From an uncultured Bacteroidota bacterium (lineage in GTDB: Bacteria; Bacteroidota; Bacteroidia; Flavobacteriales; Flavobacteriaceae), in assembly GCA_902512065.1 (NCBI GenBank), contig CABXHU010000001.1, forward strand, positions 62,001 to 126,000: 64,000 nt of DNA. The letters run 5' to 3'. The notes below the pieces were generated by a model that ran no database searches, had not been told where the DNA came from, and worked only from the letters and a program-made list of their open reading frames with translations. Within the stretch, counting starts at the first letter, position 1, and each line of letters starts with the position of its first letter. Below, in pieces: positions 54,049 to 63,998 of this stretch. The position numbers were made by a program, and so were the translations under genes.

Positions 54049-55551
54049 ATGACAGATTCAAGCATATTAGAAAATCAAAAACAATTTTTAGGTCATCCAG
54101 TTGGGCTGTATATTTTATTCTTAACTGAAATGTGGGAGAGATTCTCTTACTATGGAATGAGAGCAATTTTAGTACTTTACCTAGTTGCTGAAGTTGGAAT
54201 TGAAAATGCAGGATTAGGTTGGAGTAATGAAGATGCCTTGGCTTTATATGGTTGGTATACAATGTTCGTATATGTAGCCTCTATTCCTGGAGGAATTATA
54301 GCTGATAAAATAATAGGGCAAAAGAAAGCTGTTTTTGTTGGAGGAATGCTGCTTGTCGCAGGACATTCAGTCCTAGCAATAGAAGCATTATGGGCTTTTT
54401 ACACTGGACTTACTTTAATAGTTATGGGAGTAGGTATGCTAAAGCCCAATATTTCTACCATGGTTGGAGGTCTATATCCTAAAGATCAACATGACAAAAG
54501 AGATATGGGATTTTATATTTTCTATATGGGGATTAATCTTGGCGCTGCAGCTTCTGCTTTATTAGTTGGATATATCGGAGAAACTATTGGATGGCATTAT
54601 GGATTTGGATTAGCTGGTATTGGAATGGCTTTAGGGCAATTAACATATTGGTATGGTCAGCGATATTTAACCCATGTTGGTAATTTGGTTGTAGATGAAA
54701 GAGATGAAAGTGAAAAAGTAGATGGAAATTTAATCGCTTCAATTTTTAAGTCAACTAATTCAATAATAGGATTTGTTATCACCTTATGTATGGGGATTTA
54801 TGTATGGCAAGTTCAAGGTTCGTTAGATTATGGTTTATTGATAATGGGATTAGCATTTGCTGTGGGAGTAGCAATTGTAGTCTATAATGATGGAGATAGA
54901 GTTGAGAAAGATAGAATACTTGTAACTTATTTATCTTTCTTAATTATAATTGTTTTTTGGGGATCATTTGAACAGGCTGGTGGTCTACTAAATGTATATG
55001 CTGCACAAAAAACTGATTTAGCTTTAACAGAGAATTTTACAGTGCCTGCAAGTTGGTTTCAGTCTGTTAATGCTATTTTTATTTTAATTTTTGCTACTCT
55101 AGTTGGTAGTTTTTGGGTCTGGTGGAAAAACAGAAAAAAAGAGTCTTCTTCCTTGTTTAAAATGGCTATTGGTGTAATTATTATGGGCTGGGGCTTTTTC
55201 TTTATGTCTGCAGCTTCTATGCAATATGATGCTGAAGGATTATCAAGCATGCACTGGTTAGTTTTAGCATATTTATTTCATACAATTGGTGAATTATGCG
55301 CATCTCCAGTAGCATTATCTTTTATTACAAAACTTGCGCCTGAAAGATGGATGGCATTTATGATGGGTGCTTATTTTGCAGCTACAGGTTTAGGAAATAA
55401 GGTTGCAGGTCTATTAGGTGAATCAGCTACAGAAATGGGTGAATATACAATCTTTACTGGTATCGCAGTCTTTTGCACATTATTTGGATTATTAGTATTA
55501 ACGATAATTAAGCCTTTAAAGCGATTAACTCATAATGCAGAAGGAATATAG
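54049..55551 (+). CDS. POT/PTR-family proton-dependent oligopeptide transporter
   Basis: A 500-residue MFS transporter with about 12-14 helices. The proton-coupling motif TEMWERFSYYGMRA (ExxERFxYYG, about residues 24-37) and the second PTR signature FYIFYMGINLGAAASALLVGYIG are both present. It imports di- and tripeptides. A paralogue follows 16 bases downstream, and a secreted thioredoxin gene after that. Confidence 0.95.
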   Translation: MTDSSILENQKQFLGHPVGLYILFLTEMWERFSYYGMRAILVLYLVAEVGIENAGLGWSNEDALALYGWYTMFVYVASIPGGIIADKIIGQKKAVFVGGMLLVAGHSVLAIEALWAFYTGLTLIVMGVGMLKPNISTMVGGLYPKDQHDKRDMGFYIFYMGINLGAAASALLVGYIGETIGWHYGFGLAGIGMALGQLTYWYGQRYLTHVGNLVVDERDESEKVDGNLIASIFKSTNSIIGFVITLCMGIYVWQVQGSLDYGLLIMGLAFAVGVAIVVYNDGDRVEKDRILVTYLSFLIIIVFWGSFEQAGGLLNVYAAQKTDLALTENFTVPASWFQSVNAIFILIFATLVGSFWVWWKNRKKESSSLFKMAIGVIIMGWGFFFMSAASMQYDAEGLSSMHWLVLAYLFHTIGELCASPVALSFITKLAPERWMAFMMGAYFAATGLGNKVAGLLGESATEMGEYTIFTGIAVFCTLFGLLVLTIIKPLKRLTHNAEGI

Positions 55552-55567
55552 CTATAAGTAAATATTT

Positions 55568-57316
55568 ATGAATCAAAATTCTAATTCTGAGTTTTTTAAA
55601 ACTAGTGTCTTAGGGCACCCCTCAATTTTATTTGTCCTTTTTTTTACTGAGATGTGGGAAAGATTCTCATATTATGGTATGAGGGCTATATTAGTAATTT
55701 TTTTAACTGGAATTATTATTGGAGATAATCCTGGCTGGGGATGGTCATCTTCTGAAGCACTTTCTTTGTTAGGAACATACGCAATGTTTGTTTACTTAAC
55801 CCCTTTAATTGGAGGGTGGCTAGCAGATAACAAAATAGGTTACAGAATGGCAGTAGTAATTGGAGCATTACTTATGACCTTAGGTCATGCTTCTATGGCT
55901 GTAGAAACTCCAACATTTCTTTATATAGGAATTACTTTTTTAGTGATTGGCAATGGATTTTTTAAGCCAAATATGACTTCTATAATTTCAAAAATATATG
56001 AAGGTAGAGATGATAAAAAAGATGGAGCCTATAATATATTTTATATGGGTGTTAATGCCGGTGCTTTTATTGGAATCATGCTGTGTGGCTGGATTGGTGA
56101 AAAAATTGGTTGGAGTTATGGTTTTGGTTTAGCAGGTATCTTTATGTTTTTAGGTATGTTACAATTTTATTATGCACAGCCTTTATTTGGAAATATTGGT
56201 GATAAGCCAGATAAGAAAAAAGTTAATGAAGTTAGTCTTAGCAGTGAGGAAAAACTTAATCCTTTTCTATCAATAGATTATATATTAATAGGGGTTTTTA
56301 TTATAAGTGCACTTATTTTTATAGTTAATGATCCATTGAGTAAGATAGGAAATATACAAGCATTTAATTTCACTGTTTTTGGAATAGAGGACTCATTATT
56401 TTATGCATTATTGGCTTTGATTAGTTTTATTCTAATACTAATTGTTAGAATCCCAAGATACTCTCCGATTGTTAGAGATAGGATGATTGCATTTTCAATC
56501 TTTTGCTTATTTACTGTTTTTTTCTGGGCAGGATTTGAACAAGGAGCAGGATCATTACCAATTTATACAAGAGATTTTACCGATAGAATTTTAGAAGGAG
56601 GTTCTGCTACATTATTTAAAATAATTGATTTGTTAGTAACAGTTATCCCACTTGCTATTATAACCTTTGTTCTTATTACTTTATTTAGAAAGACATATAA
56701 AAAAATAGCATTATCTAATACCATATTAGGATTTAGTTTTGTTATTATATGGGGAATTGTTATATATAAATTATTTATTGAATTTCAGTCTACTGAAACT
56801 GAAGTGCCTGTTACATGGTTTGCAATATTAAATTCATTATTTATAATAGTTTTTGCTCCGTTATTTACGAAGTGGTGGGATAGTGAATACAATCCTCCAG
56901 CATCAGTAAAATATTTCTTGGGATTGTTTCTTTTAGGTATTGGTTTTGCTTTTCTAGCTTTTGGAGCACGTAATGTTCCTGCTGGAGCTGAAACTGCAAG
57001 TCTGAGCATGATGTGGCTAGTATTTGCATATTTGTTTCATACTTTGGGTGAACTTTGTTTATCTCCAATGGGGCTGTCTTATTTAAGTAAATTAATTCCA
57101 GCAAGAATGATAGCTTTTATGTTTGGGGTATATTATTTAGCAATAGCTATAGGACAAAAACTAGCACATTATGTTGGTGGTGATATTGATAAGATTACTC
57201 AAGAGTATAGTTTGTCAGGATTTTTCTTAATTTTCACTATTATTCCAATAATTTTGGGTATTTTTTCTTTATTATTGCATCCAATTCTTAAAAAATTAAT
57301 GCACGGAATTAAATAA
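55568..57316 (+). CDS. POT/PTR-family oligopeptide transporter (paralogue)
   Basis: A 582-residue POT transporter with TEMWERFSYYGMRAI (about residues 27-41) and YNIFYMGVNAGAFIGIMLCGWIG. It is about 80 residues longer than the neighbouring copy, mainly through extra sequence between helices 6 and 8 and in the central region. The tandem pair probably arose by duplication and may differ in peptide preference. The thioredoxin gene starts 2 bases after its stop. Confidence 0.95.
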   Translation: MNQNSNSEFFKTSVLGHPSILFVLFFTEMWERFSYYGMRAILVIFLTGIIIGDNPGWGWSSSEALSLLGTYAMFVYLTPLIGGWLADNKIGYRMAVVIGALLMTLGHASMAVETPTFLYIGITFLVIGNGFFKPNMTSIISKIYEGRDDKKDGAYNIFYMGVNAGAFIGIMLCGWIGEKIGWSYGFGLAGIFMFLGMLQFYYAQPLFGNIGDKPDKKKVNEVSLSSEEKLNPFLSIDYILIGVFIISALIFIVNDPLSKIGNIQAFNFTVFGIEDSLFYALLALISFILILIVRIPRYSPIVRDRMIAFSIFCLFTVFFWAGFEQGAGSLPIYTRDFTDRILEGGSATLFKIIDLLVTVIPLAIITFVLITLFRKTYKKIALSNTILGFSFVIIWGIVIYKLFIEFQSTETEVPVTWFAILNSLFIIVFAPLFTKWWDSEYNPPASVKYFLGLFLLGIGFAFLAFGARNVPAGAETASLSMMWLVFAYLFHTLGELCLSPMGLSYLSKLIPARMIAFMFGVYYLAIAIGQKLAHYVGGDIDKITQEYSLSGFFLIFTIIPIILGIFSLLLHPILKKLMHGIK

Positions 57317-57318
57317 GT

Positions 57319-57870
57319 ATGTTTAAAAATATAATTACAATATTAATCGTTTTTAGTTTTGCTCAATCATATTCCCAGGAGATCAATTGGTTAACTCTGG
57401 AGCAAGCAATAGAACTTCAAAAGAAAGCTCCAAGGAATATTATAATGGATGTATATACAAATTGGTGCGGTCCATGTAAGTTGTTAGATAGAAATACTTT
57501 TAAGAATAAAGATGTTTCAGCTTTTATTAATAAACATTTTTATGCAGTTAAATTTAATGCTGAAGGTGATTCAAATGTAAATTATGATGGCAAGGTATTT
57601 ACTAATCCAAATTTTCAACCTGAGAAAACACAAAGAAGAAATGGGACTCATGAGTTAACCCGATATTTAAATGTTAGCGCATATCCAACAATTATTTTTA
57701 TGGATAGAGAATCAAAATTAATCACTTTTGTTAGAGGATATAAAACTCCTGAGCAAATTGAATTATGGTTAAGGCTTTTTAAGGATGAAAAATATAAATC
57801 AATTAAAACTCAAGAAGAATTTAATGAATATTATGAATCTTTTGTTCCAGAGTTTTCTTCTACTAAATAA
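57319..57870 (+). CDS. Secreted thioredoxin-like protein
   Basis: A 183-residue protein with a signal peptide (hydrophobic residues about 4-15, SYSQE cleavage region) and a thioredoxin fold with VYTNWCGPCKLLD (CGPC active site) and the cis-proline segment SAYPTIIFMD. It is probably a periplasmic thiol-disulfide protein. It is 2 bases after the second POT gene. Its last 40 bases overlap the convergent lpxB gene. Confidence 0.9.
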   Translation: MFKNIITILIVFSFAQSYSQEINWLTLEQAIELQKKAPRNIIMDVYTNWCGPCKLLDRNTFKNKDVSAFINKHFYAVKFNAEGDSNVNYDGKVFTNPNFQPEKTQRRNGTHELTRYLNVSAYPTIIFMDRESKLITFVRGYKTPEQIELWLRLFKDEKYKSIKTQEEFNEYYESFVPEFSSTK

Positions 57871-58958
57871 TTGTATATAAGTTTTGCGGTTTTATTACTA
57901 GCGCCACTACCACCAAGAATATTTTCAAGTTCATTATAGTTCTCATTAATTTCTGCCTTACCTTTTTTATCTAATATTATTTTTAAATTTTTAATTAAAT
58001 TTTCCTTTGAGCATTCACTTTGTATTAATTCTGGCACAATCAGTTTATCTGCAATTAAATTAACTAATGAAATATATTTTAGGTTTTTTATCAAGGTTTT
58101 TCCAATAAAATAGGAAATCCAACTTGATTTATAACAAACTATTTGAGGAACCTTAAATAAGGCAGTTTCAAGAGTTGCAGTTCCTGAAGTTACAATTGCA
58201 GCAGTACAATTTCTTAATAGATCATATGTTTTATTTTGAACAATTTCAATATTATAATTTTTTACATAATTTTTATATATCCCTAAACTTTGTGAAGGAG
58301 CAGCTCCAATTATAAAATTATAATCTTTGAACTCTGGCACTATTTTTAGCATTACAGGAAGCATTTTTTTAATTTCTTGATCTCTGCTTCCTGGAAGTAA
58401 TAAGATCGTTTTTTCTTTAACTAATTTGTTTTCTAATTTTGATAAGCTTGATTTTTTTACTTCGTCTAAAAGGGGATGACCTACAAATGACACATCTAGA
58501 TTATGCCTTTTTTTATAATAATCTTTTTCAAATGGTAGTATAACATACATTTTATCTACCACTTTTTTTATTAGTTTAATTCTACTTTCCTTCCATGCCC
58601 AAATCTGTGGGGATATATAATAATGGTTTTTAAAACCATTATTTTTTGCCCATTCAGCAACTCTTAAGTTAAATCCAGGAAAATCTATGTATATTATTAT
58701 ATCAGGATTGAAATTAAGAATATCTGATTTACAAAATGATATATTTTTTATTATAGAATATAGGTTTAAGAAAACTTCAAGAAAACCCATATATGAGTAA
58801 TCTTTATGATGTTTAGCAAGGTTATTAGTTTCTATATTCATTAGGTCACCTCCCCAACATCTAAAGTGAGCATTTTTTTCTAATTTTTTTAATTCTTTAA
58901 TTAAATTAGACCCATGTAAATCTCCTGATGCTTCACCAGCTATTATATAATATTTCAA
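57831..58958 (-). CDS. lpxB: Lipid-A-disaccharide synthase
   Basis: LpxB joins UDP-2,3-diacylglucosamine and lipid X to form the lipid A disaccharide at the inner membrane. The 375-residue GT-B protein has N-terminal IIAGEASGDLHGSNLI, IDFPGFNLRVAEWAK, YISPQIWAWKESRI, LLLPGSRDQEIKKMLP, and ATLETALFKVPQIVCYKSS. The C-terminal end overlaps the convergent thioredoxin gene by 40 bases. The adjacent small membrane protein and surE share the strand, a known Bacteroidota order. Confidence 0.97.
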   Translation of the reverse strand: MKYYIIAGEASGDLHGSNLIKELKKLEKNAHFRCWGGDLMNIETNNLAKHHKDYSYMGFLEVFLNLYSIIKNISFCKSDILNFNPDIIIYIDFPGFNLRVAEWAKNNGFKNHYYISPQIWAWKESRIKLIKKVVDKMYVILPFEKDYYKKRHNLDVSFVGHPLLDEVKKSSLSKLENKLVKEKTILLLPGSRDQEIKKMLPVMLKIVPEFKDYNFIIGAAPSQSLGIYKNYVKNYNIEIVQNKTYDLLRNCTAAIVTSGTATLETALFKVPQIVCYKSSWISYFIGKTLIKNLKYISLVNLIADKLIVPELIQSECSKENLIKNLKIILDKKGKAEINENYNELENILGGSGASNKTAKLIYNYLVEENSGTKDS

Positions 58959-58959
58959 A

Positions 58960-59241
58960 TTATATTATGTTTAAAATTAATGTAGTAATAGCTAGAAATA
59001 CAGTAGTAAATAAGACCCCTTTTGCTCTATGATCTTGTCTTTTTTTAATATATACAAGAAAAACAAAGAGATTCATAATTGCACCAAGGCTTATTAATTT
59101 ACCTAAAATTCCTTCCTCAAAGGATTTTCTAATAACTTCCATAATTGATGGATCATCATGAAGAATAAGGATAGAAAGAATAATTCCTGCCACATTTGCT
59201 ATAAAACCAATTACAATTCCTATGAAAATTTCTTTAACCAT
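58960..59241 (-). CDS. Small membrane protein between lpxB and surE
   Basis: A 93-residue protein with three hydrophobic segments (about residues 4-25, 49-64 and 76-92). Its start overlaps the surE stop by 8 bases and its stop is one base from lpxB, so it is part of a tight surE-lpxB unit. I recall a similarly placed small membrane gene in other Flavobacteriia; its function is unknown. Confidence 0.8.
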   Translation of the reverse strand: MVKEIFIGIVIGFIANVAGIILSILILHDDPSIMEVIRKSFEEGILGKLISLGAIMNLFVFLVYIKKRQDHRAKGVLFTTVFLAITTLILNII

Positions 59242-60013
59242 TTAGATTCCATTTAGCTATATCATCTATTTCTGAATATGATGTCATATCATACATTATT
59301 GGCACTATTGAAATGTATCCATTGTTTAATGCCCACTGATCACTATCTTTTTCTTTATCAAGATTTATAAACTCTCCAGTAAGCCAGTAATATTTTCTTC
59401 CATTTGGATTTTTCCTTTTATCAAATGTTTCTTTCCAATAAGATTTTGCTTGCCTACAAATTTTAAACCCTTTATAATTTTTTCCATCACTTATCTTTGG
59501 AAAGTTTACATTTAAAATGATATTTTTTTTATTTGATTTTGCTAATAATTCTTTTGAAATAATTTTAATAAATTTTTCACAAGATTCAAAATTAGCATTC
59601 CAACTATAATCACACATAGAAAACCCTATAGATGGAATTCCTTCAATTCCTGCTTCTACAGCTGCACTCATTGTTCCTGAATAAATTACATTTATTGATG
59701 CATTTGATCCATGGTTAATTCCTGAAACACATAAATCAGGCTTTCTTTTTAAAATTTCATTTACTGCTAATTTTACACAATCGGCAGGAGTTCCTGAAGT
59801 ACTATATTCAGTTTGAGGACCATCATCAATATATTCTTTTTTACAGTATAGCGTATCATTAACGGTTATTGCATGTCCCATTGCACTTTGAGGGCTGTCT
59901 GGAGCAACAACTACAACTTCACCAATTGTATTCATAACTTTCACTAAAGTCCTTAATCCAGGAGCAGTTATTCCATCGTCGTTAGTTAATAAAATAAGAG
60001 GTCGTTTTTTCAT
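59234..60013 (-). CDS. surE: 5'/3'-nucleotidase SurE
   Basis: A 259-residue metal-dependent phosphatase of nucleoside monophosphates. The N-terminal ILLTNDDGITAPGL carries the Asp-Asp metal ligands (about residues 11-12), then VVVAPDSPQSAMGHAIT and GINHGSNASINVIYSGTMSAA with further metal and phosphate ligands. Standard length and motifs. It is divergent from the protease gene at 60138 across a 124-base AT-rich gap. Confidence 0.97.
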   Translation of the reverse strand: MKKRPLILLTNDDGITAPGLRTLVKVMNTIGEVVVVAPDSPQSAMGHAITVNDTLYCKKEYIDDGPQTEYSTSGTPADCVKLAVNEILKRKPDLCVSGINHGSNASINVIYSGTMSAAVEAGIEGIPSIGFSMCDYSWNANFESCEKFIKIISKELLAKSNKKNIILNVNFPKISDGKNYKGFKICRQAKSYWKETFDKRKNPNGRKYYWLTGEFINLDKEKDSDQWALNNGYISIVPIMYDMTSYSEIDDIAKWNLNG

Positions 60014-60137
60014 TATATCTAATATACTTTATACAAAAGTAAGTAAATAAATAATTGCAATGTTTAACAAAAAATTATATGTATAATTGAGTAAATTAAT
60101 CTGTTTTTTATTTATTTTAGGAACATATATTCATAAT

Positions 60138-62252
60138 ATGAAGAAAAATATTTTTATAATATCACTAACTTTTATACTGGGGCTAGCATCGTGCAGTTTT
60201 ACATCCAGTAACTTTGATCAAACAGATAAAGATAAGTTGCTTGTACAACTAATTTCTTATGTATTAGATCAAGGACATTTTGTTAAAAAAGAAATTAATG
60301 ATGATTTTTCTAGAAAAGTATTTAATGAGTACCTAAATATACTTGATCCTTATAAAAGATATTTTTATAAGTCAGATATTGAAGAATTTAGAAAATATAA
60401 AGATCAACTTGACGATAAATTTATTAATGCCGAAATAGATTTTTTTGATTTAACATATAATAGAGGTCAAAAAAGATTTAACGAATCAAAACTTATCTAT
60501 AAAGAAATATTAAGTAATCCATTTGATTACCAAATGGATGAGGATTTTAATGCTGATTTTGAGTCCTTAGATTATGTAAAAAATAAAAGTGAAATGAAGA
60601 ATAGATGGAGAAAACAATTAAAATTTTCATCCATTGAATCCTACAATGACTTATTAGAGGAACAAGAAAAGGAACTGAAGAATGATTCAACATATGTGAA
60701 AAAGTCTAATTCTGAAATTGAAGTAGAATCTAGAGAATCAACATTAAAAACTTTAAATGAGATGTATGATTTTTATGAAGATATTACAAGATCAGATTGG
60801 TTTAGTTTTTATTTAAATTCTTTTGTAGAACAATATGACCCTCATACGATATATTATAATCCTGAAGCTAAGGATAGATTTGATGTTGATATATCTGGAA
60901 ATTATGCTGGTATTGGGGCTAGATTATCGAAAAAATTTGATAAAATTGAGGTGGTAGAAGTAATTTCTGGTGGTCCAGCCTGGAGACAAAATTTACTAGA
61001 AGTTGGGGATATTATTTTAAAGGTTCGTCAAGATGATCAAGATCAATCTGAGTCTACTAGTATTTTAGGAATGCCTATTAGTGATGCTGTAAAATTGATA
61101 AAGGGACCTAAAGGTACTAATGTAATATTAACCTTAAAAAAGGTTGATGGAGAGGTTGTAGATTTAAAAATTAAAAGAGATATAGTTCTTTTAGAAGAAA
61201 CATATTTAAGATCTTCAATTGTAAATAAGCATGACAATTTATATGGGTTTATTAATCTTCCAAAATTCTATATTGATTTTGACAATTCTAATAGTCGTGA
61301 TGCTGCTAGAGATGTAAAGAAGGAAATACTTAGATTAAAAAATCTAGGAGTTAAAGGTCTTGTATTAGATTTAAGAAATAATGGAGGAGGCTCACTAAAG
61401 ACTGTTGTAGAAATGGCTGGTTTGTTTATTCAAGAGGGGCCTATTGTACAAGTAAGATCAATGGACAAGGAAAGTAAAATTTTAAGAGATAAGGATAGAT
61501 CAATAGTATGGGAAGGGCCTCTGGTAATTCTTGTAAATGAATTTTCTGCATCAGCATCAGAGATTTTAGCTGCAGCAATGCAAGATTATAAAAGAGCTAT
61601 TATAATTGGAAGTAAACAAACTTACGGAAAAGGAACAGTGCAAAATGTGCTTGATTTAAATAGAATGGTAAAAGCCAATACAAATGGTGATTTAGGCGCA
61701 TTAAAGTTTACAACTCAAAAATACTACAGAATAAACGGTGGCTCAACTCAATTGGAAGGTGTCAAAAGTGATATTGTAGTTCCAGACAAGTATACCTATG
61801 TTGATTTTGGAGAAAAGGACCAGGAAAATCCTCTTGAATGGGATATGATAGACCCTGTTCCATATGACCCTTGGAAAAGTTTTTTTGATTATAATAAGAC
61901 TATAAGTGCTAGTAAAAGTAGAATGGAATCAAGTGAATTTATTAGTTTGATTGATGAAAATGCTAGATGGATTAAATCTATTAGAGATAATAATACATAT
62001 CATTTAAATTATAAAAAATTTAAAAATAATTTATTAGAGAATGAAGAAAAGGCAAAGAAATATAAAAAACTATCTGAATATTCATCTGATTTAACTTTCA
62101 AATCACTACCATATGAAATTGATTTAATCTCTAAGGATACAACTCTAGGCGAGAAGAGAAAAAGATGGCATAAAAACTTAACAAAAGACATCTATGTTGA
62201 TGAGGCTTTAAATGTCTTAAATGATTTAAGGTTATCTTATGTAGATAGATAG
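60138..62252 (+). CDS. Carboxy-terminal processing protease (Prc/CtpA-type S41), lipoprotein
   Basis: A 704-residue S41 peptidase with the Prc layout: an N-terminal helical domain, a PDZ domain (about residues 250-350, with GIGARLSKKFDKIEVVEV), the catalytic core (FSASASEILAAAMQ with the nucleophilic Ser, TYGKGTVQN with the Lys base), and a C-terminal DUF3340-like region. ATG 60138 is chosen because it begins a clean lipoprotein signal (KKNIFIISLTFILGLASCSF, lipobox LASC). The longer frame from TTG 60087 would bury that signal. It should act in the periplasm on envelope proteins or peptidoglycan hydrolases. Confidence 0.95.
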   Translation: MKKNIFIISLTFILGLASCSFTSSNFDQTDKDKLLVQLISYVLDQGHFVKKEINDDFSRKVFNEYLNILDPYKRYFYKSDIEEFRKYKDQLDDKFINAEIDFFDLTYNRGQKRFNESKLIYKEILSNPFDYQMDEDFNADFESLDYVKNKSEMKNRWRKQLKFSSIESYNDLLEEQEKELKNDSTYVKKSNSEIEVESRESTLKTLNEMYDFYEDITRSDWFSFYLNSFVEQYDPHTIYYNPEAKDRFDVDISGNYAGIGARLSKKFDKIEVVEVISGGPAWRQNLLEVGDIILKVRQDDQDQSESTSILGMPISDAVKLIKGPKGTNVILTLKKVDGEVVDLKIKRDIVLLEETYLRSSIVNKHDNLYGFINLPKFYIDFDNSNSRDAARDVKKEILRLKNLGVKGLVLDLRNNGGGSLKTVVEMAGLFIQEGPIVQVRSMDKESKILRDKDRSIVWEGPLVILVNEFSASASEILAAAMQDYKRAIIIGSKQTYGKGTVQNVLDLNRMVKANTNGDLGALKFTTQKYYRINGGSTQLEGVKSDIVVPDKYTYVDFGEKDQENPLEWDMIDPVPYDPWKSFFDYNKTISASKSRMESSEFISLIDENARWIKSIRDNNTYHLNYKKFKNNLLENEEKAKKYKKLSEYSSDLTFKSLPYEIDLISKDTTLGEKRKRWHKNLTKDIYVDEALNVLNDLRLSYVDR

Positions 62253-62277
62253 TCTATTCTATATTAATTTTAAAAAT

Positions 62278-63321
62278 TTGAAAAGACCCTTTTTTAATAT
62301 AAAAAGAAACACATCTGGGGTAATTAGCTTAGTATACATCATTTTAGTTGCTTTAGTTGCATTATTTGGATACGTTATTGCACCTGATAATTCAAAAAAT
62401 GCAAACCAAATGCATTTAGCAATTCATTCAAAATCTCCTGGATTTACAGTTGATATGTTAGTAATTCCTAATGAAAAAGACAATCAATCTTCAATTGATA
62501 AATTTATATATGGTAATAAAAACCCAGATATAGAGATTCCAATTATAAACTGGAAAACAAGCAATGACATGCTTTATTATCAAGAATATGATCAGGATGA
62601 CTTAACGGAAATTCCTATATCTTCAATTGGCAAATTCCTAATTCAGAATAAGAAATTTTATTTAGGAACTGACAAGTTTGGTAGGGATGTTTTGAGTAGA
62701 ATTATAATTGGAGCTAGAATATCATTTTCAATAGGTTTTGTTGCTGTATTTATATCTTTGATAATAGGATTAATATTGGGAAGCTTATCAGGTTATTATT
62801 CTGGATTTATTGATGAGATAATAATGTGGATAATTAATGTAACCTGGTCAATACCAACACTGCTATTAGTTATTGCTATTACATTAGCTTTAGGTAAAGG
62901 GTTTTGGCAAGTTTTTATCGCAGTTGGTCTAACTATGTGGGTAGAAGTAGCAAGGGTTGTTAGAGGTCAAGTAAAATCATTAAAACAAAGAGAATTTATA
63001 ACTGCAGCACATGTGTTAGGATTTAGTGATTTCAGAATTATTACAAGACATATTTTACCCAATATAATCTCCCCTCTAATAATAATTTCAGCCGCAAATT
63101 TTGCTGCTTCTATTTTAATTGAAAGTGGACTTAGCTTTCTTGGTTTAGGAGCTCAACCCCCTATGTCAAGCTGGGGATCAATGATTAAGGATCACTATAA
63201 TTATATAATTCTAGGAGAGCCATTTCTAGCAATTATACCAGGAATATGTATTATGCTACTTGTTATGGCCTTTATGTTACTAGGAAATTCTTTAAGAGAT
63301 ATTCTAGATGTAAAAAATTAG
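62278..63321 (+). CDS. Opp/Dpp-type ABC transporter permease (DppC/OppC-like)
   Basis: A 347-residue BPD_transp_1 permease. One N-terminal helix (about residues 14-36) precedes a roughly 90-residue periplasmic insert, then a core with five helices and the EAA loop (AAHVLGFSDFRIITRHILPN) that contacts the ATPase. The C-terminal ESGLSFLGLGAQPP-MSSWG is typical of OppC/DppC. No ATPase or binding protein lies adjacent in the window, so other subunits are downstream or elsewhere. The start is TTG, 25 bases after the protease. Confidence 0.92.
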   Translation: MKRPFFNIKRNTSGVISLVYIILVALVALFGYVIAPDNSKNANQMHLAIHSKSPGFTVDMLVIPNEKDNQSSIDKFIYGNKNPDIEIPIINWKTSNDMLYYQEYDQDDLTEIPISSIGKFLIQNKKFYLGTDKFGRDVLSRIIIGARISFSIGFVAVFISLIIGLILGSLSGYYSGFIDEIIMWIINVTWSIPTLLLVIAITLALGKGFWQVFIAVGLTMWVEVARVVRGQVKSLKQREFITAAHVLGFSDFRIITRHILPNIISPLIIISAANFAASILIESGLSFLGLGAQPPMSSWGSMIKDHYNYIILGEPFLAIIPGICIMLLVMAFMLLGNSLRDILDVKN

Positions 63322-63845
63322 TTTTGTCCAGGAGGAAATTGAAGTAGTATTTTATTAACAAATAGTTTTATTTGTTCTTCTTTCTTACCTCTTTTACTAG
63401 GAATATATCCTTTTCCAATTCCTTGCCATATTAGTTCATTTTTTTTATAATCAACTATATCAATAAATAAGACTCCTTCTGTATAGTTATGATAATAATA
63501 ATTGGTGTACCAAGGAGCAATAGCTAAGCCTGTGGAATAATAGTCATATCCTGGATAATAATTTATTTTTTTATTAGATTTTGTGAAGAAGTTAATCATT
63601 ATGTCTGGATCAATCGCACTTTTTCTTAGCCCCTTACTTGATAATTCTACATCAATTGCATTAAGAATTCTTTTTTTATCAATATCATTAATCTCAGCTT
63701 CATCTATCCCTTTTTTTGAGAAAGCATATGTTTTATAATCACTAAAATTAATATTATTATTAAAGTCAGAATTAACTCTTATAACATTACATGATGTTAA
63801 TAGAAATATTAGAGATACTATAGAAATTTTGATTACAGTTTTCAT
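63318..63845 (-). CDS. DUF4136 lipoprotein
   Basis: A 175-residue protein with a lipoprotein signal (hydrophobic residues about 7-16, LTSC, Cys19) and the DUF4136 body: FSDYKTYAFSKKG near the start, an ELSSKGLRKS-type segment, then DIMINFFTKSNKK, and the C-terminal VDYKKNELIWQGIGKGYI. The family is widespread in Bacteroidota and Proteobacteria; function is unknown. It converges with the permease gene with a 4-base overlap. Confidence 0.9.
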   Translation of the reverse strand: MKTVIKISIVSLIFLLTSCNVIRVNSDFNNNINFSDYKTYAFSKKGIDEAEINDIDKKRILNAIDVELSSKGLRKSAIDPDIMINFFTKSNKKINYYPGYDYYSTGLAIAPWYTNYYYHNYTEGVLFIDIVDYKKNELIWQGIGKGYIPSKRGKKEEQIKLFVNKILLQFPPGQN

Positions 63846-63848
63846 TTT

Positions 63849-63998
63849 TTATATTTTTTTAATTAGTTTTTTGTCAACAATATTTGGAATAGTTACTTTA
63901 AGAAGAGGTTCTTTTCTCATAGCCCTTTTAATTTCAAACATTGACCCTTGATTCCTAGCCCAACTTCTTCTTGAGACACCATTATTTACATCCCAAAA
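63849..63998 (-). CDS. C-terminal tail of an unrecognised protein (partial)
   Basis: A minus-strand frame enters from the right window edge and ends at TAA 63849-63851, giving 49 residues: a basic segment (GVSRRSWARNQGSMFEIKRA) and a lysine-rich end (IVDKKLIKKI). It is 3 bases upstream of the DUF4136 gene on the same strand, so the two are probably co-transcribed. I do not recognise the family. Confidence 0.6.
   Translation of the reverse strand, partial: FWDVNNGVSRRSWARNQGSMFEIKRAMRKEPLLKVTIPNIVDKKLIKKI

Noticed and set aside
60087-60137. TTG 60087 as the start of the Prc-type protease
   Set aside because: It would place 17 residues before a complete lipoprotein signal peptide that begins at ATG 60138.
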